Shown here: positions 1-11,670 of the stretch, one piece after another
Position numbering within the stretch: the first letter of the stretch is position 1
Layout: the number at the start of each line of letters is the position of its first letter
Source: Fremontodendron californicum
Lineage: Eukaryota; Streptophyta; Magnoliopsida; Malvales; Malvaceae
DNA length: 64,000 nt
Assembly (NCBI GenBank): GCA_030761205.1
Contig: JAULJL010000010.1
Location: forward strand, 31,758,022 to 31,822,021
Direction: 5' to 3'
Notes under the pieces: generated by a model
The model's input: the letters and a program-made list of their open reading frames with translations, nothing else
The model's database searches: none
What the model was told of the DNA's origin: nothing
Made by a program: the position numbers and the translations under genes

Positions 1-526
1 TATTATATCCAATAGTCTTGTGGGGTCTACTTCATTAATCTTGTTGGACTTATTTTAATTATTATGTTTTGGGCTTGAGCTTGTTCAGCCTATTTTTACT
101 TACCATTATTTAGGTCTGGCCGAATAGATATTGTATTAGGAATATGAGTCTATTTATTTAGGTGTTGGCCGACCAAACTATTTGTATTAGGATATGAGTC
201 CTAGCTTACCTAGGGCTTTAGCATTAGGAGGCTATATAAACATGCTTAGCCTCCTACTTTCAATAAGACACTTGTGTAATATGATTTTTATCAAATTGAG
301 AGGGTTTTCTTTTATTGTTCTTGAAAGAACTTCTGAACTTATCAAATGTTTTATTTGTGGCGTTCGACAACCAAATCTAGGTTCTTAAAACAAGATTTCA
401 TTGGGTCTAGCTAAAACTAGGTTCTTGAAATAAGATTTCATTGGATCTAGATTCTTCAATCTGAATCTTGGTTTTCTTGGGTTAGGATATTTGAATTGTT
501 AATGGGTTCAAAGGGTTCACATCATT

Positions 527-538
527 TGGTATCAGAGC
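527..538 (+). other. Retrotransposon primer-binding site (tRNA-iMet)
   Basis: TGGTATCAGAGC is complementary to the 3' end of initiator tRNA-Met and sits two bases after the left LTR. This fixes the LTR boundary at 524 and the element as plus-strand. Confidence 0.85.
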
Positions 539-1342
539 TTAGGCTTCCAATCAGGTCTAATCTTTTTATCCTCTTTACCATATTGCATTGGGGTTTAGGG
601 TGATATCATTTTTATCAATCTCACAAGATATTGGGGTTTCAGACATTCTTGTCTTGGAGTTATAGCTTTTAAACATTCTTGTCTTGTTGTTTTTTAGCTT
701 TTAGGCATTCTTGCTTTGGGGTTTCGTTTCTTGTATTGAAATCAAATCAATCTAATAAGATTTTGGGGTTTCAGGCATTCTTGTATTGGGGTTATAGTTT
801 TTAGGCAGTCTTGCTTTGGGGTTTCGTTCTTGTAAGTTGAATTAGATCAAGATTAGTGTTTTTTGCGTTATTGATCTACAAAATTCATTCTTGGTAGAAT
901 GTTGATCGTTCTTGATATTCTTGAAAAAAAAAAAATTCAAGGAAGAAGAATTCAGTTTGACAAGTCAGAAAGAAAAAAGAAAAAAAGTATTACGAGACAA
1001 AAAGAAAATCAAGAAGTCTCGAAAAAAAAAAAAAGTCAGTTCGAAGAGGAAAAAAAAGAAAGAAAAAGAAAAGAAAAGAATTCGAAAAGACAGAGAAAAA
1101 GAAAGGAAAAAAGAAAGGAATTTTTTTTTCTTCTAACAATCTTGTTTGGCAGCATCTTAACGATGTCTCATAAGAGTAGCAATCTTATGTGGCAGACTAT
1201 ATAACAAGAGATAGAACAGATCAATTTGTTGTTGGGACAGCTGAATAAAGGGTTTGAGCAAAAAAGAAAGAATGGGACCGAAAACAAGAGAAAGAGAGAG
1301 TGTGACAAAGAACGAGAGGTGACTTAAAATAAAGAAAAGAAA

Positions 1343-1827
1343 GTGGAGCCACGAGAGAAAAAAGAAAGAGTTCATGCCGAGAGAAAGGAGATGACAGAAA
1401 CGAGTTTTTATGCGAAGGAGAGTGAGATTCTTAATCTTGATAAAATTAACCAATCTCTTCCTAGTTTGGTTGTTTCTTCGTTGCAGGAGTTCAAAGAGTT
1501 ATTTTCGGAGGAGATACAGGATGGGTTGTCTCTCATAAGAGGTATTGAGCATCACATTGATTTCTTACCTAGAGCCATCATTGTTTCACACAAGGCTAAG
1601 ATTCGAGAACGAATCTTTTCGAGGAAAGGGGGAATGATAGGATCCAAGATGGCCTAATTTTTGAAGATTCATGGCAAGTTCCATATGGGCCAAGATCTAA
1701 AAAGATCAAGGAAACATTGCAAGCATTGATGGAATTCACTCGGACCATATTGCAAATTGTCCAAGAAAGACTTCAACATTCAAGAATGGGGTTGAATAAA
1801 GAAAGACCAGCTTTAATGCATGACTAA
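1343..1827 (+). pseudogene. Ty3/gypsy pol remnant (pre-RT joined to C-terminal tail)
   Basis: One frame reads LQEFKELFSEEIQDGL and RGIEHHIDFLP, the block that normally precedes gypsy reverse transcriptase. Shortly after, the next frame reads DSRTNLFEERGNDRIQ (about 1603-1650), the typical extreme C-terminus of gypsy polyproteins, and stays open to a stop near 1827. Protease, RT, RNase H and integrase are missing between them, so a large deletion plus a frame change joined the two ends. No functional product is expected. Confidence 0.7.
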
Positions 1828-2185
1828 GTGGTGGCATAGAGAAGAGGACTTTGGGCCTATCTTTGTTTCATTAATTGACATGGCATGTGTAGGGGCCATC
1901 CTAATTCATTAATTGATATGACAAGAGTGGACTTTGTTTATTTTATTAATCCACTTAAGCATGTGGTTCTAATTGTTTTATTATGTCCAATAGAATTGTG
2001 GGGTCTACTTCATTAATCTTGTTGGATTTATTTTAATTATTATATTTTGGGTTTGAGCTTGTTTAGCTTATATTTACTTAGCATTATTTAGGTCTGGCCG
2101 AATAGATATTGTATTAGGAATAGGAGTCCATTTATTTAGGTGTTGGTTGACCAAAGTATTTGTATTAGGATAGGAGTCATAGCTT

Positions 2186-2577
2186 ACCTAGGGCTTTAGT
2201 GTTAGAATGCTATATAAACATGCTTAATCGCCTACTTTTAATAAGACATTTGTGTAATCTGATTTTTATCAAATTGATAGGGTTTTCTCTTATTGTTCTT
2301 GAAAGAACTTCTGAACTTATCAAAGGTTTCCTTTGTGGCGTTCAACAACCAAACATAAGTTCTTGAAACAAAATTTCATTGACCTAGGACTTTAGCATTA
2401 AGAGGCTATATAAACATGCTTAGCCGCCTACTTTCAATAAGACATTTGTGTAATATGATTTTTATCAAATTGAGAGAGTTTTCTTTTATTGTTCTTGAAA
2501 AAACTTCTGAACTTATCAAATGTTTCATTTGTGGCGTTCAACAATCAAATCTAGGTTTTTGAAACAAGATTTCATTA
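2186..2577 (+). repeat. 196-bp tandem duplication inside the right LTR
   Basis: The block from ACCTAGGRCTTTAG through the TATA-like CTATATAAAC and on to the fast-evolving ATTTCATT end is present twice (2186-2381 and 2382-2577). The left LTR has it once (about 204-400). The copies differ at scattered positions, so the duplication is not brand new. It doubles the presumed LTR promoter. Confidence 0.8.
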
Positions 2578-3177
2578 GATCTAACTAAAACTAGGTTCTT
2601 GAAATAAGATTTCATTGGGTTTAGATTCTTCAACCTGAATCTTGGCTTTCTTGGGTTAGGATATTTGAATTGTTAGTGGGTTCAAAGGGTTTCAATCCTA
2701 AAGGTTCACATCAGAATATGCATATTTTAAGTACATTAGCAATATATTATTCGTATTTGATATATTATCAGTGGAGTATTTCACACGCTATCACACGTTT
2801 TTACTTTTTATCATTGTATTTTTGTTGAAAAAAAAAAAAGCTAAATCAATTTTTAATGCATTATTGGTTTAGTTATATATTATAGGGGTAATGTAAATGT
2901 CTATTATCTCCTACTTTGTCTATATACAAAAAAGTCTATCTCAAAATTTAATTATTTCACCTAAGAAAGATTCCATATAGATCATATGATATGTATTCAC
3001 TGACTAATTTTTTCTTTTTTAAGAATTTATATATATATCTGCTATTTTTTTTTTCCTTTATCTTGCCATGGTTATTTAAGTTTTGGCTTATATGAATCAT
3101 GCTATAAAAATAATAATAATAAAAAATCCTGAGAGAGTATTATCTTTCTTAATTGGATTGCAAATGGTATATATCTA

Positions 3178-3345
3178 TAACATTCGGATTTTTTTTTATA
3201 TTTTTTGTATTCAACATCCGTGTTCGACACATATTCGAATATGGATATGATTCTTCAAATATATAAAAAAAATTTTAAAAATTGAGTTTATCTATATCAG
3301 ATACATACTCGTATCCGACACTCACCTTGAATCCGAATAAGATAT
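3178..3345 (-). mobile_element. Diverged copy of the CTATGTT MITE family
   Basis: The core CATCCGTGTTCGACACATAT and the right part CGTATCCGACACTCACCTTG match the minus orientation of the family, as does the AT-rich spacer. The ends are too decayed to show a target duplication. Confidence 0.6.
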
Positions 3346-4492
3346 TATATCATCTAATGCAAATTAGTTCATATATTATAAAATTGAGTAATTTAATTTT
3401 AATCTTTTAAAATTTAAACAAAAAGGTAAAATCAGTAACTGGGCTACGTGATACATTAAAAAATGATGTGACATTTAAAATCTGTTAAAATACTGACGTG
3501 ATAAATATATTATTTTAAGATGATGTAGATTAAATAAATAACCAAATTGTTACAAATGTCACTGTACTGGGATCCAAGCTTTATTCTCTGATTTCTCCAA
3601 ATGAGGTTTTATTTAGTCCACGTCATCTTAAAATAATATATTTTATTAGTGCCACATCATCATTTTAAAAGATTTTAAATGACACGTCCTTTTTTTAAGG
3701 GTTCACATGGTTCAGTTATTAATTTTATTTTTTTTACTTCAATTTTAAAAAATTAAGAATTAAATTATCGAATTTTATAATATAGAGATTAATTTACATT
3801 AGATAATATAGTATAACGATCTTCCAAATACTTTGACTGTTGAAAAATATCATCTATTTCATCCCACACATCAGACTCAAATTTAGAATCTCATCATGGT
3901 TAATTATGGACAAATATGAAATGAGTATAGTCAAAATATATAATAGAGATTTTCTTATTGAAATATGTTTAATTTTTTATTTACATTTGAGTTTGTCGGA
4001 AATTGAATCCCAATAAAATTCAAAATTTTATCAACAAATTAATCACATAATTATTGACAATATCATTTATTTCACCCACACATCACAAATTCAAAATCTA
4101 ATCATGGTTATGGATAAATTTGAAATGAATATCATGAAAATATATATACATATATATAGAGTTATTGATTTGAGGATATTAATTAGTAAGGCTACCATTA
4201 TTTTAATTTATTGTGGAAAAACTTTGCAAAATGACAAGCCATTTTCATGGCCTATTAGTTTTCCTTTTCCAGTCTGAAAATATTCTTTTAGTCAAATTCT
4301 CAATCGTCATGTAAGGTTGGATGAGAAACCGAAAGTTTGAAAAGAATAGGCTAAGCAATAAGCATCTGCTTCTGCCCCTTAGATTTATTTATTTATTTAT
4401 TTCCTTGTTTTCTTCTCTTGCAATTTGCGTACAACAAAAGCGACTTATTTCTAACTAGCCTACCTATTTTAGCCTAAGGGTATCTTAGCCTA

Positions 4493-4495
<3 letters not shown>

Positions 4496-4526
<31 letters not shown>
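4496..4526. repeat. (TA)n microsatellite
   Basis: About 15 uninterrupted TA dinucleotides. Confidence 0.95.
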
Positions 4527-4530
<4 letters not shown>

Positions 4531-4559
4531 GTTAATATATTATTTATAATTAGATATAT

Positions 4560-4850
4560 CAAAGATCGAATTATTTGTCTAATTTGATAGGCTTGACTCA
4601 AATAGGATCGGATTTTAGATAGGTTTTTAAAATCCAGCTTAGCCCATATTACAGTTTAATAAATACAAAAATATTTTTATTTGAATTTAATTATAAAAAT
4701 ATATAAATATTAATATAAAATAATTTTTTATATTTTAATATTTTTAAACAATAATTCGCTTTTCGAATCCGTCGAGTTGGGTTGGGCCGAGCCTTGGACA
4801 AAAAAAAAATTTCTGACTGAGTCTAGCCTGACTCATGGCAGGTTTATTTA
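4560..4850. repeat. AT-rich foldback-type repeat, copy 1
   Basis: Ends rich in GAC/TCG words (GACTCAAATAGGATCGG at the left, GAGTTGGGTTGGGCCGAGCC at the right) flank an AT-rich core with AAAATATATAAATATTAAT. The same layout recurs near 31.1, 39.2 and 40.7 kb. It is probably a non-autonomous DNA transposon, but I could not fix the termini. Confidence 0.5.
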
Positions 4851-5539
4851 TAATAATAATATTGTTTTATCTGTATTAATTGATAACTTTATTTATTATT
4901 TTTAAAATATTAAGTGAAGATATAATAACTTTAAAAATATTTGTTAGCAAATATATATATAGTTTTCACTTAATATTATTTCCTTGCGTATAGATTCATA
5001 ACACTCTGTTTTTGCATGCTTTTCCATGCAGATAAGATAAGTCTCATTAAAAAGAGGAAAAGAAAAGTCTAAGCCTAAGGTAGTCCACCATCTAGTTTTA
5101 ACTTTTTAATTAATTTATTGATGTATGCTAATTTTAATTAAAATTAAGTAATTCAGATTTGACTTAAATATTATGTTTTTAAGAAGACTTAAATCTAATT
5201 GTTTGATTTGACTTATTATGTAAAAACTTTTTTCATTATGCATGGTTTTATTACACCAAAAACGTGAGAGAAATAAATTGTTATAAAAACTCCCTTATCA
5301 ATGTAAGAAGTGTAATTAAAATCTACCCAATTTTTTTTCTTCAAGATTTCCCTTTTGATACCTCTTGAAAACATGCAATGCCTTCCTTTAAATGTTATAA
5401 AAATGAACCTATTTACCAAAATAAAATAAATAGACAAAAGCTGAAATGAAATCATATATAAAAAAAATTCTTGTCTAAAGTAATAAAAAAAATTCTCAAA
5501 CTTTACCATTTTACTTCGACAAATTTCATATTTTTATTA

Positions 5540-5650
5540 TATCCAAATAACCCTTTAACTTTTAATTTATATCCAAATAAGTTATTAACTTTTAATCTCT
5601 ACCAAAATAAACCCTTAACCTTTAATTTATATTTAAATAAGCTCTTACCA
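5540..5650. repeat. 30-bp minisatellite, about four units
   Basis: Units of the type TATCCAAATAACCCTTTAAC plus TTTTAATTTA repeat with drift. A chance ORF across them shows a repeating decapeptide (NPLTFNLYPN type), which reflects the 30-bp period and not a real protein. Confidence 0.75.
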
Positions 5651-7344
5651 TAAATCATTATTTTATTTGAAATAAAAAATTATTTGAATATAAATCAAAA
5701 GATAAAAAATTATTTGAGTACAATAAAAATATAAGGGCTTACTTAAAAAAAAAAAATTCAAGGTCTATTTATTTTAGCCAAGAATCTTTTATGTGACTCA
5801 AGAGGTGACTTGGTTGCCCATTAGATATTTTGAACTTGATAAATAAATGTTAAAATTTTGGATAATTGACTAAAAAATGAAAAAGAATATAAACCTTCCA
5901 AAAGTGAAATTTTCAATTTTTTACATGAAAATCATATTTTTGAGAGGCCATGAGAAAAAAGAAATGAAAAAAAAATGAGGGAAGAAGGAAAATTTTACAA
6001 TTTGGACATTTTCATTGGGGTGTTGTGAGTAAAATGGACTCAATATTTTCACATCAAATAATATTTTTGAGAAATTAAAAAATAAAAATAAAGAAGACAA
6101 AAATTGTAAGTTCAATAAATAAATGAGAACCGTTGATTTTAAAGTTTTCCTTAAAAAATAAAATCATTTAATTTTGAGACATGCTTTATGTATGTGTCAA
6201 CTTGAATGGCTATAATTCTCTGCGGTTAAGATTCCTCCTCTTCAATTGTTAAGTTCTTCTAATTTAGTGCCACGTTTAAAATAAACAAAAATATATAAAC
6301 TTCAACTAAAATATTTATAAAAAATGTACTATTTCACTTTTTTAAAAAAAGTTTTTATATTTTTATTTAATTACAATAACTTTTTATTCTTTAATTTGTA
6401 TTCAAATAAAATTTTATTTTAAAATAAAAACTAAAAAGATAAAAGATTTATTTGGATACAAATGAAATGTTAATAAAATTTGAATATAAATTAAAAATTA
6501 AGAGTTTATTTGAATGCAATAAAAATATAAAAATTTGTCTAAATAAAATGATACAATTGAGATTTTTTTTTATTATTTTAATCATAAACTTTCTATAATT
6601 ATGATCTTTCAACTTGGATTAATATTAAAAAAGAAATAATCACTTCTAAAATATCACTTCATATGATTGGGAAAAATTGGATTAAAATTTAGCCAAATTT
6701 AAATTAAAAAACAAGTTAATTATGTAAATTTTAAATTCTACTCATATCAACACTTGATTTTAAAACAATAAAATAAGAATCCAAAATTTCTCTTTTTATT
6801 TCATATTTAAGTTGAAAATTTTACTTATTTAAACTATTTTTTATTTATCAAGATTCACTATTTAAAATGTGACATCTCGATAGCAAAGATCTTATAAGCG
6901 TTTTTAAACCTTCTATATTATTTGAATCAAAATTCAATTGATTAATATTTTATTTTAATGGCCGGTGAAAGGATTCTTACCGACCATTCAAATGAAATAT
7001 GATATAGTTATCCTCTTAATCCAAATTAAGTATTTTGTTTAATATTTTTTCACTTACCATCTAAAATAAAGCACAATATAACTATACTCTTAATCCAAAT
7101 TGAATATTTTGTTTAATATTTTGATTATATTTTAAAAAATACAACTCTGATTGATTCATGTTTTTACTATTTGCCTTTTTGTTAGGCGAGCTTGCTCTCA
7201 TGCACTAATGAAATTTTATAAAAATTCCTTATAATACATATTTGTAACAAATCCATAGTTCTTAGTGCTAGTAATAAATTTTTTATTTTTTTTATTTTCA
7301 TAATCTAATGATTTGACGAGTATGTTTAGATTTGATAATATTGA

Positions 7345-7475
7345 ATTCGATACGAAAATAATAATTAAAATACGATATAATACGAATATATGAATGTATT
7401 AAAATTTATATATTATAAATTATTAACACATTAAAATTTATATAAATATAAATATTTTAAAAATAATTATGATAA
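7345..7475 (+). repeat. Dispersed AT-rich repeat, copy 1 of 3
   Basis: Contains CGATATAATACGAATATATG, then ATTAAAATTTATATATTATA and AAATTATTAACACATTAAAA. The same order is found at about 25695-25860 and, inverted, at 35690-35835. The class is unknown to me. Confidence 0.5.
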
Positions 7476-7941
7476 AAAAATACATGAATATAGAAATTGT
7501 TAAGTTTAAGAATGTTGTCAAGCTGATTAATAACTCAGCTGAGTCATTGGCAAAGTGGCAGCTCATAATAAGAAACCTTTTTTTAGAATTTCCAAGACGA
7601 AACACAGAAGATCAGTTGTACATTGAAAGAGACAGAGAAAGAAGCAGAGCATCCAATGACAAAAAGCATAAGAAATAGTTGTTTGGTGGGTTTTCATTGG
7701 ATATCCTTCGTTTCACCAAAAGCCCCATATTTTCTTTCTTTTTCTCTTTCTCTTACAGACACATATATTAAAATTGTAATGTCTTGTTCCTTTTTTATTT
7801 ATTTATATATCATAGCCTTTTCACGAACTTGGAGATGGTGAAAGACTGAAAGCTGTTCTTCATAATCGAAACCGATAATACTAACAAAATTTTCCTTCTT
7901 TTTCTCTATTCGTTAACATATTCCTTATCACACCTGTAAAC

Positions 7942-8169
7942 GTAAGCTCTCACTGTTTTTTTGCTTACCCTTCATTGTTTTATTTTTGTTTGTTGAATGT
8001 GGGTTTTTCATGTTAGCTTGATATTTTTATTCAAATATGAAGTCTTGATGTGAAAATTTCCTGCTTTTCTTGTTTGTTTGTATGTTTGTTTTACTGGGTT
8101 TTCTTTTTTTTTTTTTTCTTTGAAAAATAATTTGTTTTAATTGTTTTTTTTGTTTTGTTTATGGTTTAG
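7942..8169 (+). other. Probable 5' UTR intron of the epimerase-like gene
   Basis: The donor CCTGTAAAC|GTAAGC and acceptor TATGGTTTAG|CTGGAG fit plant splice sites. The acceptor is 69 bases before the chosen ATG. The T-rich interior is typical of a plant leader intron. No transcript evidence is available. Confidence 0.55.
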
Positions 8170-8238
8170 CTGGAGTGGAGGAAAGGGAAAGTGAATCCAT
8201 TTGCAAGTAGCATAAGGGCCAGGTTAAGGCCAAAAGCT

Positions 8239-8565
8239 ATGCCACTGAATATAGTTCATGAAGCTGATGGATTCCCCAGAATTATACTCACTGAGCCAAC
8301 TGGTTCATCTGCTGAGGTTTGTTTTTTCTTTTTCCCCCTGAATTTTTAGCCTTATATATATATATATATATATGTGGGTTGGTTTATAGTTTGTCTATGA
8401 TAGTCTACTAGTAATAGGAAAATCATCAACTTAGATAATTTTGCAGTGAAAACAAAAGTGGCCTTCATCTTTAGATAATTTTGCAGTGAAAAAAAAAAGT
8501 GGCCTCTGAATCCTGAAGCAGTAGAGTGAAAAGAGGGGAGATTGCTTGCTGATAACATTTCGAAA

Positions 8566-8596
<31 letters not shown>

Positions 8597-11372
8597 GTTA
8601 ACTATCTTTCTCCCTTTCCTTTTCTACTGGTAATTTCTATCAGATTAGTACATAAAGGGTGCCTCAAATTGACATAAAAGAGTTTCAGGTGCTACTATAT
8701 GGTGGACAAGTAGTTTCTTGGAAGAACGAACGAAGGGAAGAACTGCTTTTTATGAGCAGCAAGGTAAAGCAAATTCTTCTTTATTCTATGTGTTTTCAGT
8801 CTTCAGTGCCAATAAAGTCTTCTTATATATATTTTTATGTGTTCCTTAGGCAAATTGGAAGCCACCTAAGGCCATCAGGGGAGGTATAACAGTCTGCTTT
8901 CCTCAGGTTAGTCCTATCCTATGTTGCTCTGACTTTTCATTTTTATTGAAGTATCCGTGTCCGACAACTGTGTTCGATGCATATCCAGACATGAGTATGG
9001 GATATGATCCTCCAAAGACCCTCCAAATACGTGGAAAAACTTAGAAAAAATTGAACATATCCGTATCCGACACTCGCACCCGAGTCCGAATAACATAGGT
9101 CCTATCTACTATGGAGTTTGGAGGAACCTTAAGCTAGAGACCTCGAGGGCATGTGTTCTGAATGTGATCGCTGTTTATTGCAGTTTGGAAATCTTGGTTC
9201 ACTGGAGCAACATGGGTTTGCGAGGAATAGAATGTGGTCACTGGACGGTGACCCTTCGCCTTTGCCTCCAGCTAACAATCAGTCATCAGTGGATATAGTT
9301 TTGAAGTCTAAAGAAGAGGATCTAAAGATCTGGCCACGTTGGTATGCTTGTGATTAATCCTGTGTTCTTTTTACGTTTGAGATTAAACATGGAAGATCAA
9401 CTTCATGTATGTACTGATGAATATCTGCCGCCCTGCAATTTTGCAGCTTCGAATTGCGTCTTCGTGTAACTCTCAGTGCTGGCAAGCTGACTTTGATCCC
9501 TCGTGTGAGGAATACGGATAATAAGGCCTTCTCTTTCATGTTCACACTCTGCAACTATTTATCTGTATCAGACATCAGGTGTGTCCATTAATTCAGAAGC
9601 TATTTCTTTTTCCTGCAATAATGGCCAGAAGCTTTTTACTGTTGAAATGACCTAATCAATTTCAATTTGAACATGAACTCTTCTGATCTAAGTTGCTTCG
9701 ACTCTTCATTTTTCTTGAATTACTCGTGTCTGACACATATTCGGACATGGTTATGGAGATATGATCATCCAAGAACTCTCCAGATATATGAAAAAATTTA
9801 GAAAAAACTGAATATACTCGTGACGGACACATACCTATATTCGACACTCATACCTAAGTTCGAGTAACATAGCTTCTGATGACATATCAGGACAGTTTGC
9901 TCATGTTCTGCTTTATTTTACTTGTGTATATTACTCATTGATGATTGATTGAGGAAAGTTCCATATTCTTTGCTTAGAGGGGTTGAAAAACTCTGTTAAT
10001 TTTGCAGTGAAGTGCGTGTGGAGGGCTTGGAGACGCTTGATTACTTTGACAATTTGATTAACAGAGAAAGGTTCACAGAACAAGCAGATGCAATCACTTT
10101 TGACGGCGAGGTATTTCTTCTCTCTTTTTTTATTGTTTTTTGTTTTACTCTATGCATGAACTCATAATAGAAAAGATCTATATTACTTGAATTCGGGTGT
10201 GAGTGTCGGATACGGGTATGTATTCGACATGGGTATGTTTAATTTTTTAAAGTTTTTTCATGTATTTGGAGGGTCCTTGGAGGGTTATATCTCCATACTC
10301 ATGTCCGGATATGTGCCGGACATGGGTGTCGGACACGGATACTTCAAAAGAAATGAAGAGTTGGAGCAACATAGGAGAAGATATTACCAAAGTTATCAGT
10401 TTTAGGTTATAGTAAACATGAATCAGATATGGTTGCTGATCAAATCTCTTCTTTTCTTATTTCATGTGTATTGGAACATCTTATGTTACTCGGACTCGGG
10501 TGTGAGTGTCGGATACGGATATGTGTCTGACACGGATATGTTCAATTTTTTTTTCTAGATTTTCATGTATTTGGAGGATCCTTGGAGGATCATATCCCTA
10601 TACCTATATCCGGATATATGTTGGACACCGATACTTCAAGAAAAATAAAGGGTCGGAACAATATAGGGAACATCTCCACCCCTCGTTTTTCTTTATTTAA
10701 AAAAAAAATGAAAATTGCATGTGTAAGCCTTAAAGCCATATCTAAAAACATATATTTGTTCTGCTTTAGTTCGAAAGAGTATATTTGAGCACCCCGACAA
10801 AGACTGCCATCATAGACCATGAGAAGAAGAGAACATTCGAACTGTGGAAGGATGGGATGCCAGATGCAGGTTCTTTTTTATGCCTTCAAATTTCTTAAAT
10901 TACTTTATTTTCATGATCCTTCTTATTAATAAATTCCTATTCATTTTTTTTTTTAAAATACACGTGTCGACAAATATCCGGATATGGGTATGGAGATATG
11001 ACCCTTTAAACCCCCTCCAAATACATGAAAAACTTAGAAAAATTAAACATACCCGTGTCAGACACATACCCGTATCCGACACTCACACCCGAGTCCGAGT
11101 AACATAGATTAATTCTTTCTAAAGAATCTGAAAATCACTTTGTTTTGTCTGCAGTTGTATGGAATCCATGGGACAAAAAGGCTAAGGCTCTCCAAGATTT
11201 AGGCGATGAGGATTACCAATCCATGATTTGTGTAGATTCTGCTGCTATTGAAACTCCAATCATTTTGAAACCATTTGAAGAATGGAAGGGCCGGCAAGAG
11301 ATCTCCACAGTGTCCTCAAGTTATTGCAGTGGACAGTTGGATCCTCGAAAAGTTCTTTACGGCTTTCGCTGA
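8239..11372 (+). CDS. Glucose-6-phosphate 1-epimerase-like protein (aldose 1-epimerase family)
   Basis: Eight coding exons: 8239-8316, 8689-8763, 8850-8906, 9184-9341, 9447-9578, 10008-10110, 10770-10869, 11155-11372. All junctions are GT-AG and keep frame, giving 306 residues, the usual size for the family. Family members interconvert alpha and beta anomers of hexose-6-phosphates, probably in the cytosol. I saw no transit peptide. Motifs: LLYGGQVVSWKNERREELLF (28-47), FPQFGNLGSLEQHGFARN (68-85), VSDISEVRVEGLETLDYFDN, VVWNPWDKKAK (235-245). The ATG follows a probable 5' leader intron (7942-8169). The frame stays open upstream to 8170, but family proteins of this type start MPLNIV. Oddity: the active-site His of the HTYF motif is Asn159, and the CVE glutamate is Asp262. 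Five MITEs sit in its introns. Confidence 0.93.
8425..8510. repeat. Short tandem duplication in epimerase intron 1
   Basis: TTAGATAATTTTGCAGTGAA followed by an A run and GTGGCCT occurs twice, about 42 bases apart. Confidence 0.75.
8919..9098 (-). mobile_element. CTATGTT MITE, epimerase intron 3
   Basis: A 180-bp element flanked by perfect 8-bp target duplications GTCCTATC (8911-8918 and 9099-9106). It begins CTATGTTGCTCTGAC and ends GAGTCCGAATAACATAG. Confidence 0.88.
9688..9872 (-). mobile_element. CTATGTT MITE, epimerase intron 5
   Basis: A 185-bp element flanked by perfect 8-bp target duplications CTTCTGAT (9680-9687 and 9873-9880). The left end is mutated to CTAAGTTGCTTCGAC. The right end is GAGTAACATAG. 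Confidence 0.88.
10178..10374 (+). mobile_element. CTATGTT MITE, first of two in epimerase intron 6
   Basis: A 197-bp element in plus orientation with 7/8 matching flanks GAAAAGAT (10170-10177) and GAGAAGAT (10375-10382). The interior keeps GGGTGTGAGTGTCGGATACG and the terminal GGAGCAACATAG. Confidence 0.88.
10481..10666 (+). mobile_element. CTATGTT MITE, second in epimerase intron 6
   Basis: A 186-bp element with perfect 8-bp flanks GGAACATC (10473-10480 and 10667-10674). The first base of the left terminus has changed from C to T. Confidence 0.88.
10937..11107 (-). mobile_element. CTATGTT MITE, epimerase intron 7
   Basis: A 171-bp element in minus orientation. The left terminus is eroded to CTATTCATT plus a T run. 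The right end GAGTCCGAGTAACATAG is intact. Flanks ATAAATTC (10929-10936) and ATTAATTC (11108-11115) match 7 of 8. Confidence 0.8.
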
Positions 11373-11670
11373 CCTCAAATTTGGAGTAAATTGAGGTTTT
11401 CTCATAATTCAAATAGTTAAGTCCTATTTGCTGTTAAATATAAGTGCACTTGTTTGTGTATTATTATCCTTTTGGTGCTTAGAATCCCCTAAAGAATGAT
11501 TAATCCAGCTGAATGTAGTTGTTTGCCAATATAGAATATATATCTTGAAACCTTGAATTACATCTTTAAGTGCATGATGAAGTTCTGCAGAAAGGTTTTG
11601 TGGAATTGGAGCTTAAATGGCATGAAACTAGATTTCTTTTTTCTCTTTTTTATAATAGTATGCCATAAGC

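Larger units (their letters stand above)
1..2713 (+). mobile_element. Ty3/gypsy LTR retrotransposon, internally deleted
   Basis: Two long direct repeats flank a short interior. The left repeat (1-524, cut by the window edge) and the right repeat (starting somewhere in 1828-1979, ending at 2713) are closely similar and both end in TTCACATCA. Two bases after the left repeat lies TGGTATCAGAGC (527-538), the usual primer-binding site for initiator tRNA-Met. The interior is far too short for a full gag-pol. A Lys/Arg/Glu-rich stretch (about 900-1330) is followed by a pol-like piece (1343-1827). The element therefore depended on others for movement. The target-site duplication cannot be seen because the left end is outside the window. 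Confidence 0.85.
2714..7600. other. AT-rich intergenic DNA with repeat relics
   Basis: I see no gene here. The stretch holds a diverged MITE copy (3178-3345), a TA microsatellite (4496-4526), an AT-rich foldback-type repeat (about 4560-4850), a 30-bp minisatellite (5540-5650), related inverted AT-rich copies near 6360-6540, and a repeat shared with 25.7 kb and 35.7 kb (7345-7475). ORFs here are short, low-complexity and unlike any family I know. Confidence 0.6.

Noticed and set aside
899..1204. Lys/Arg/Glu-rich ORFs
   Set aside because: They come from a purine-rich low-complexity stretch inside the deleted retrotransposon.
7469..7678. 69-codon ORF before the epimerase-like gene
   Set aside because: It is in likely promoter or 5' UTR sequence and has no recognisable similarity.
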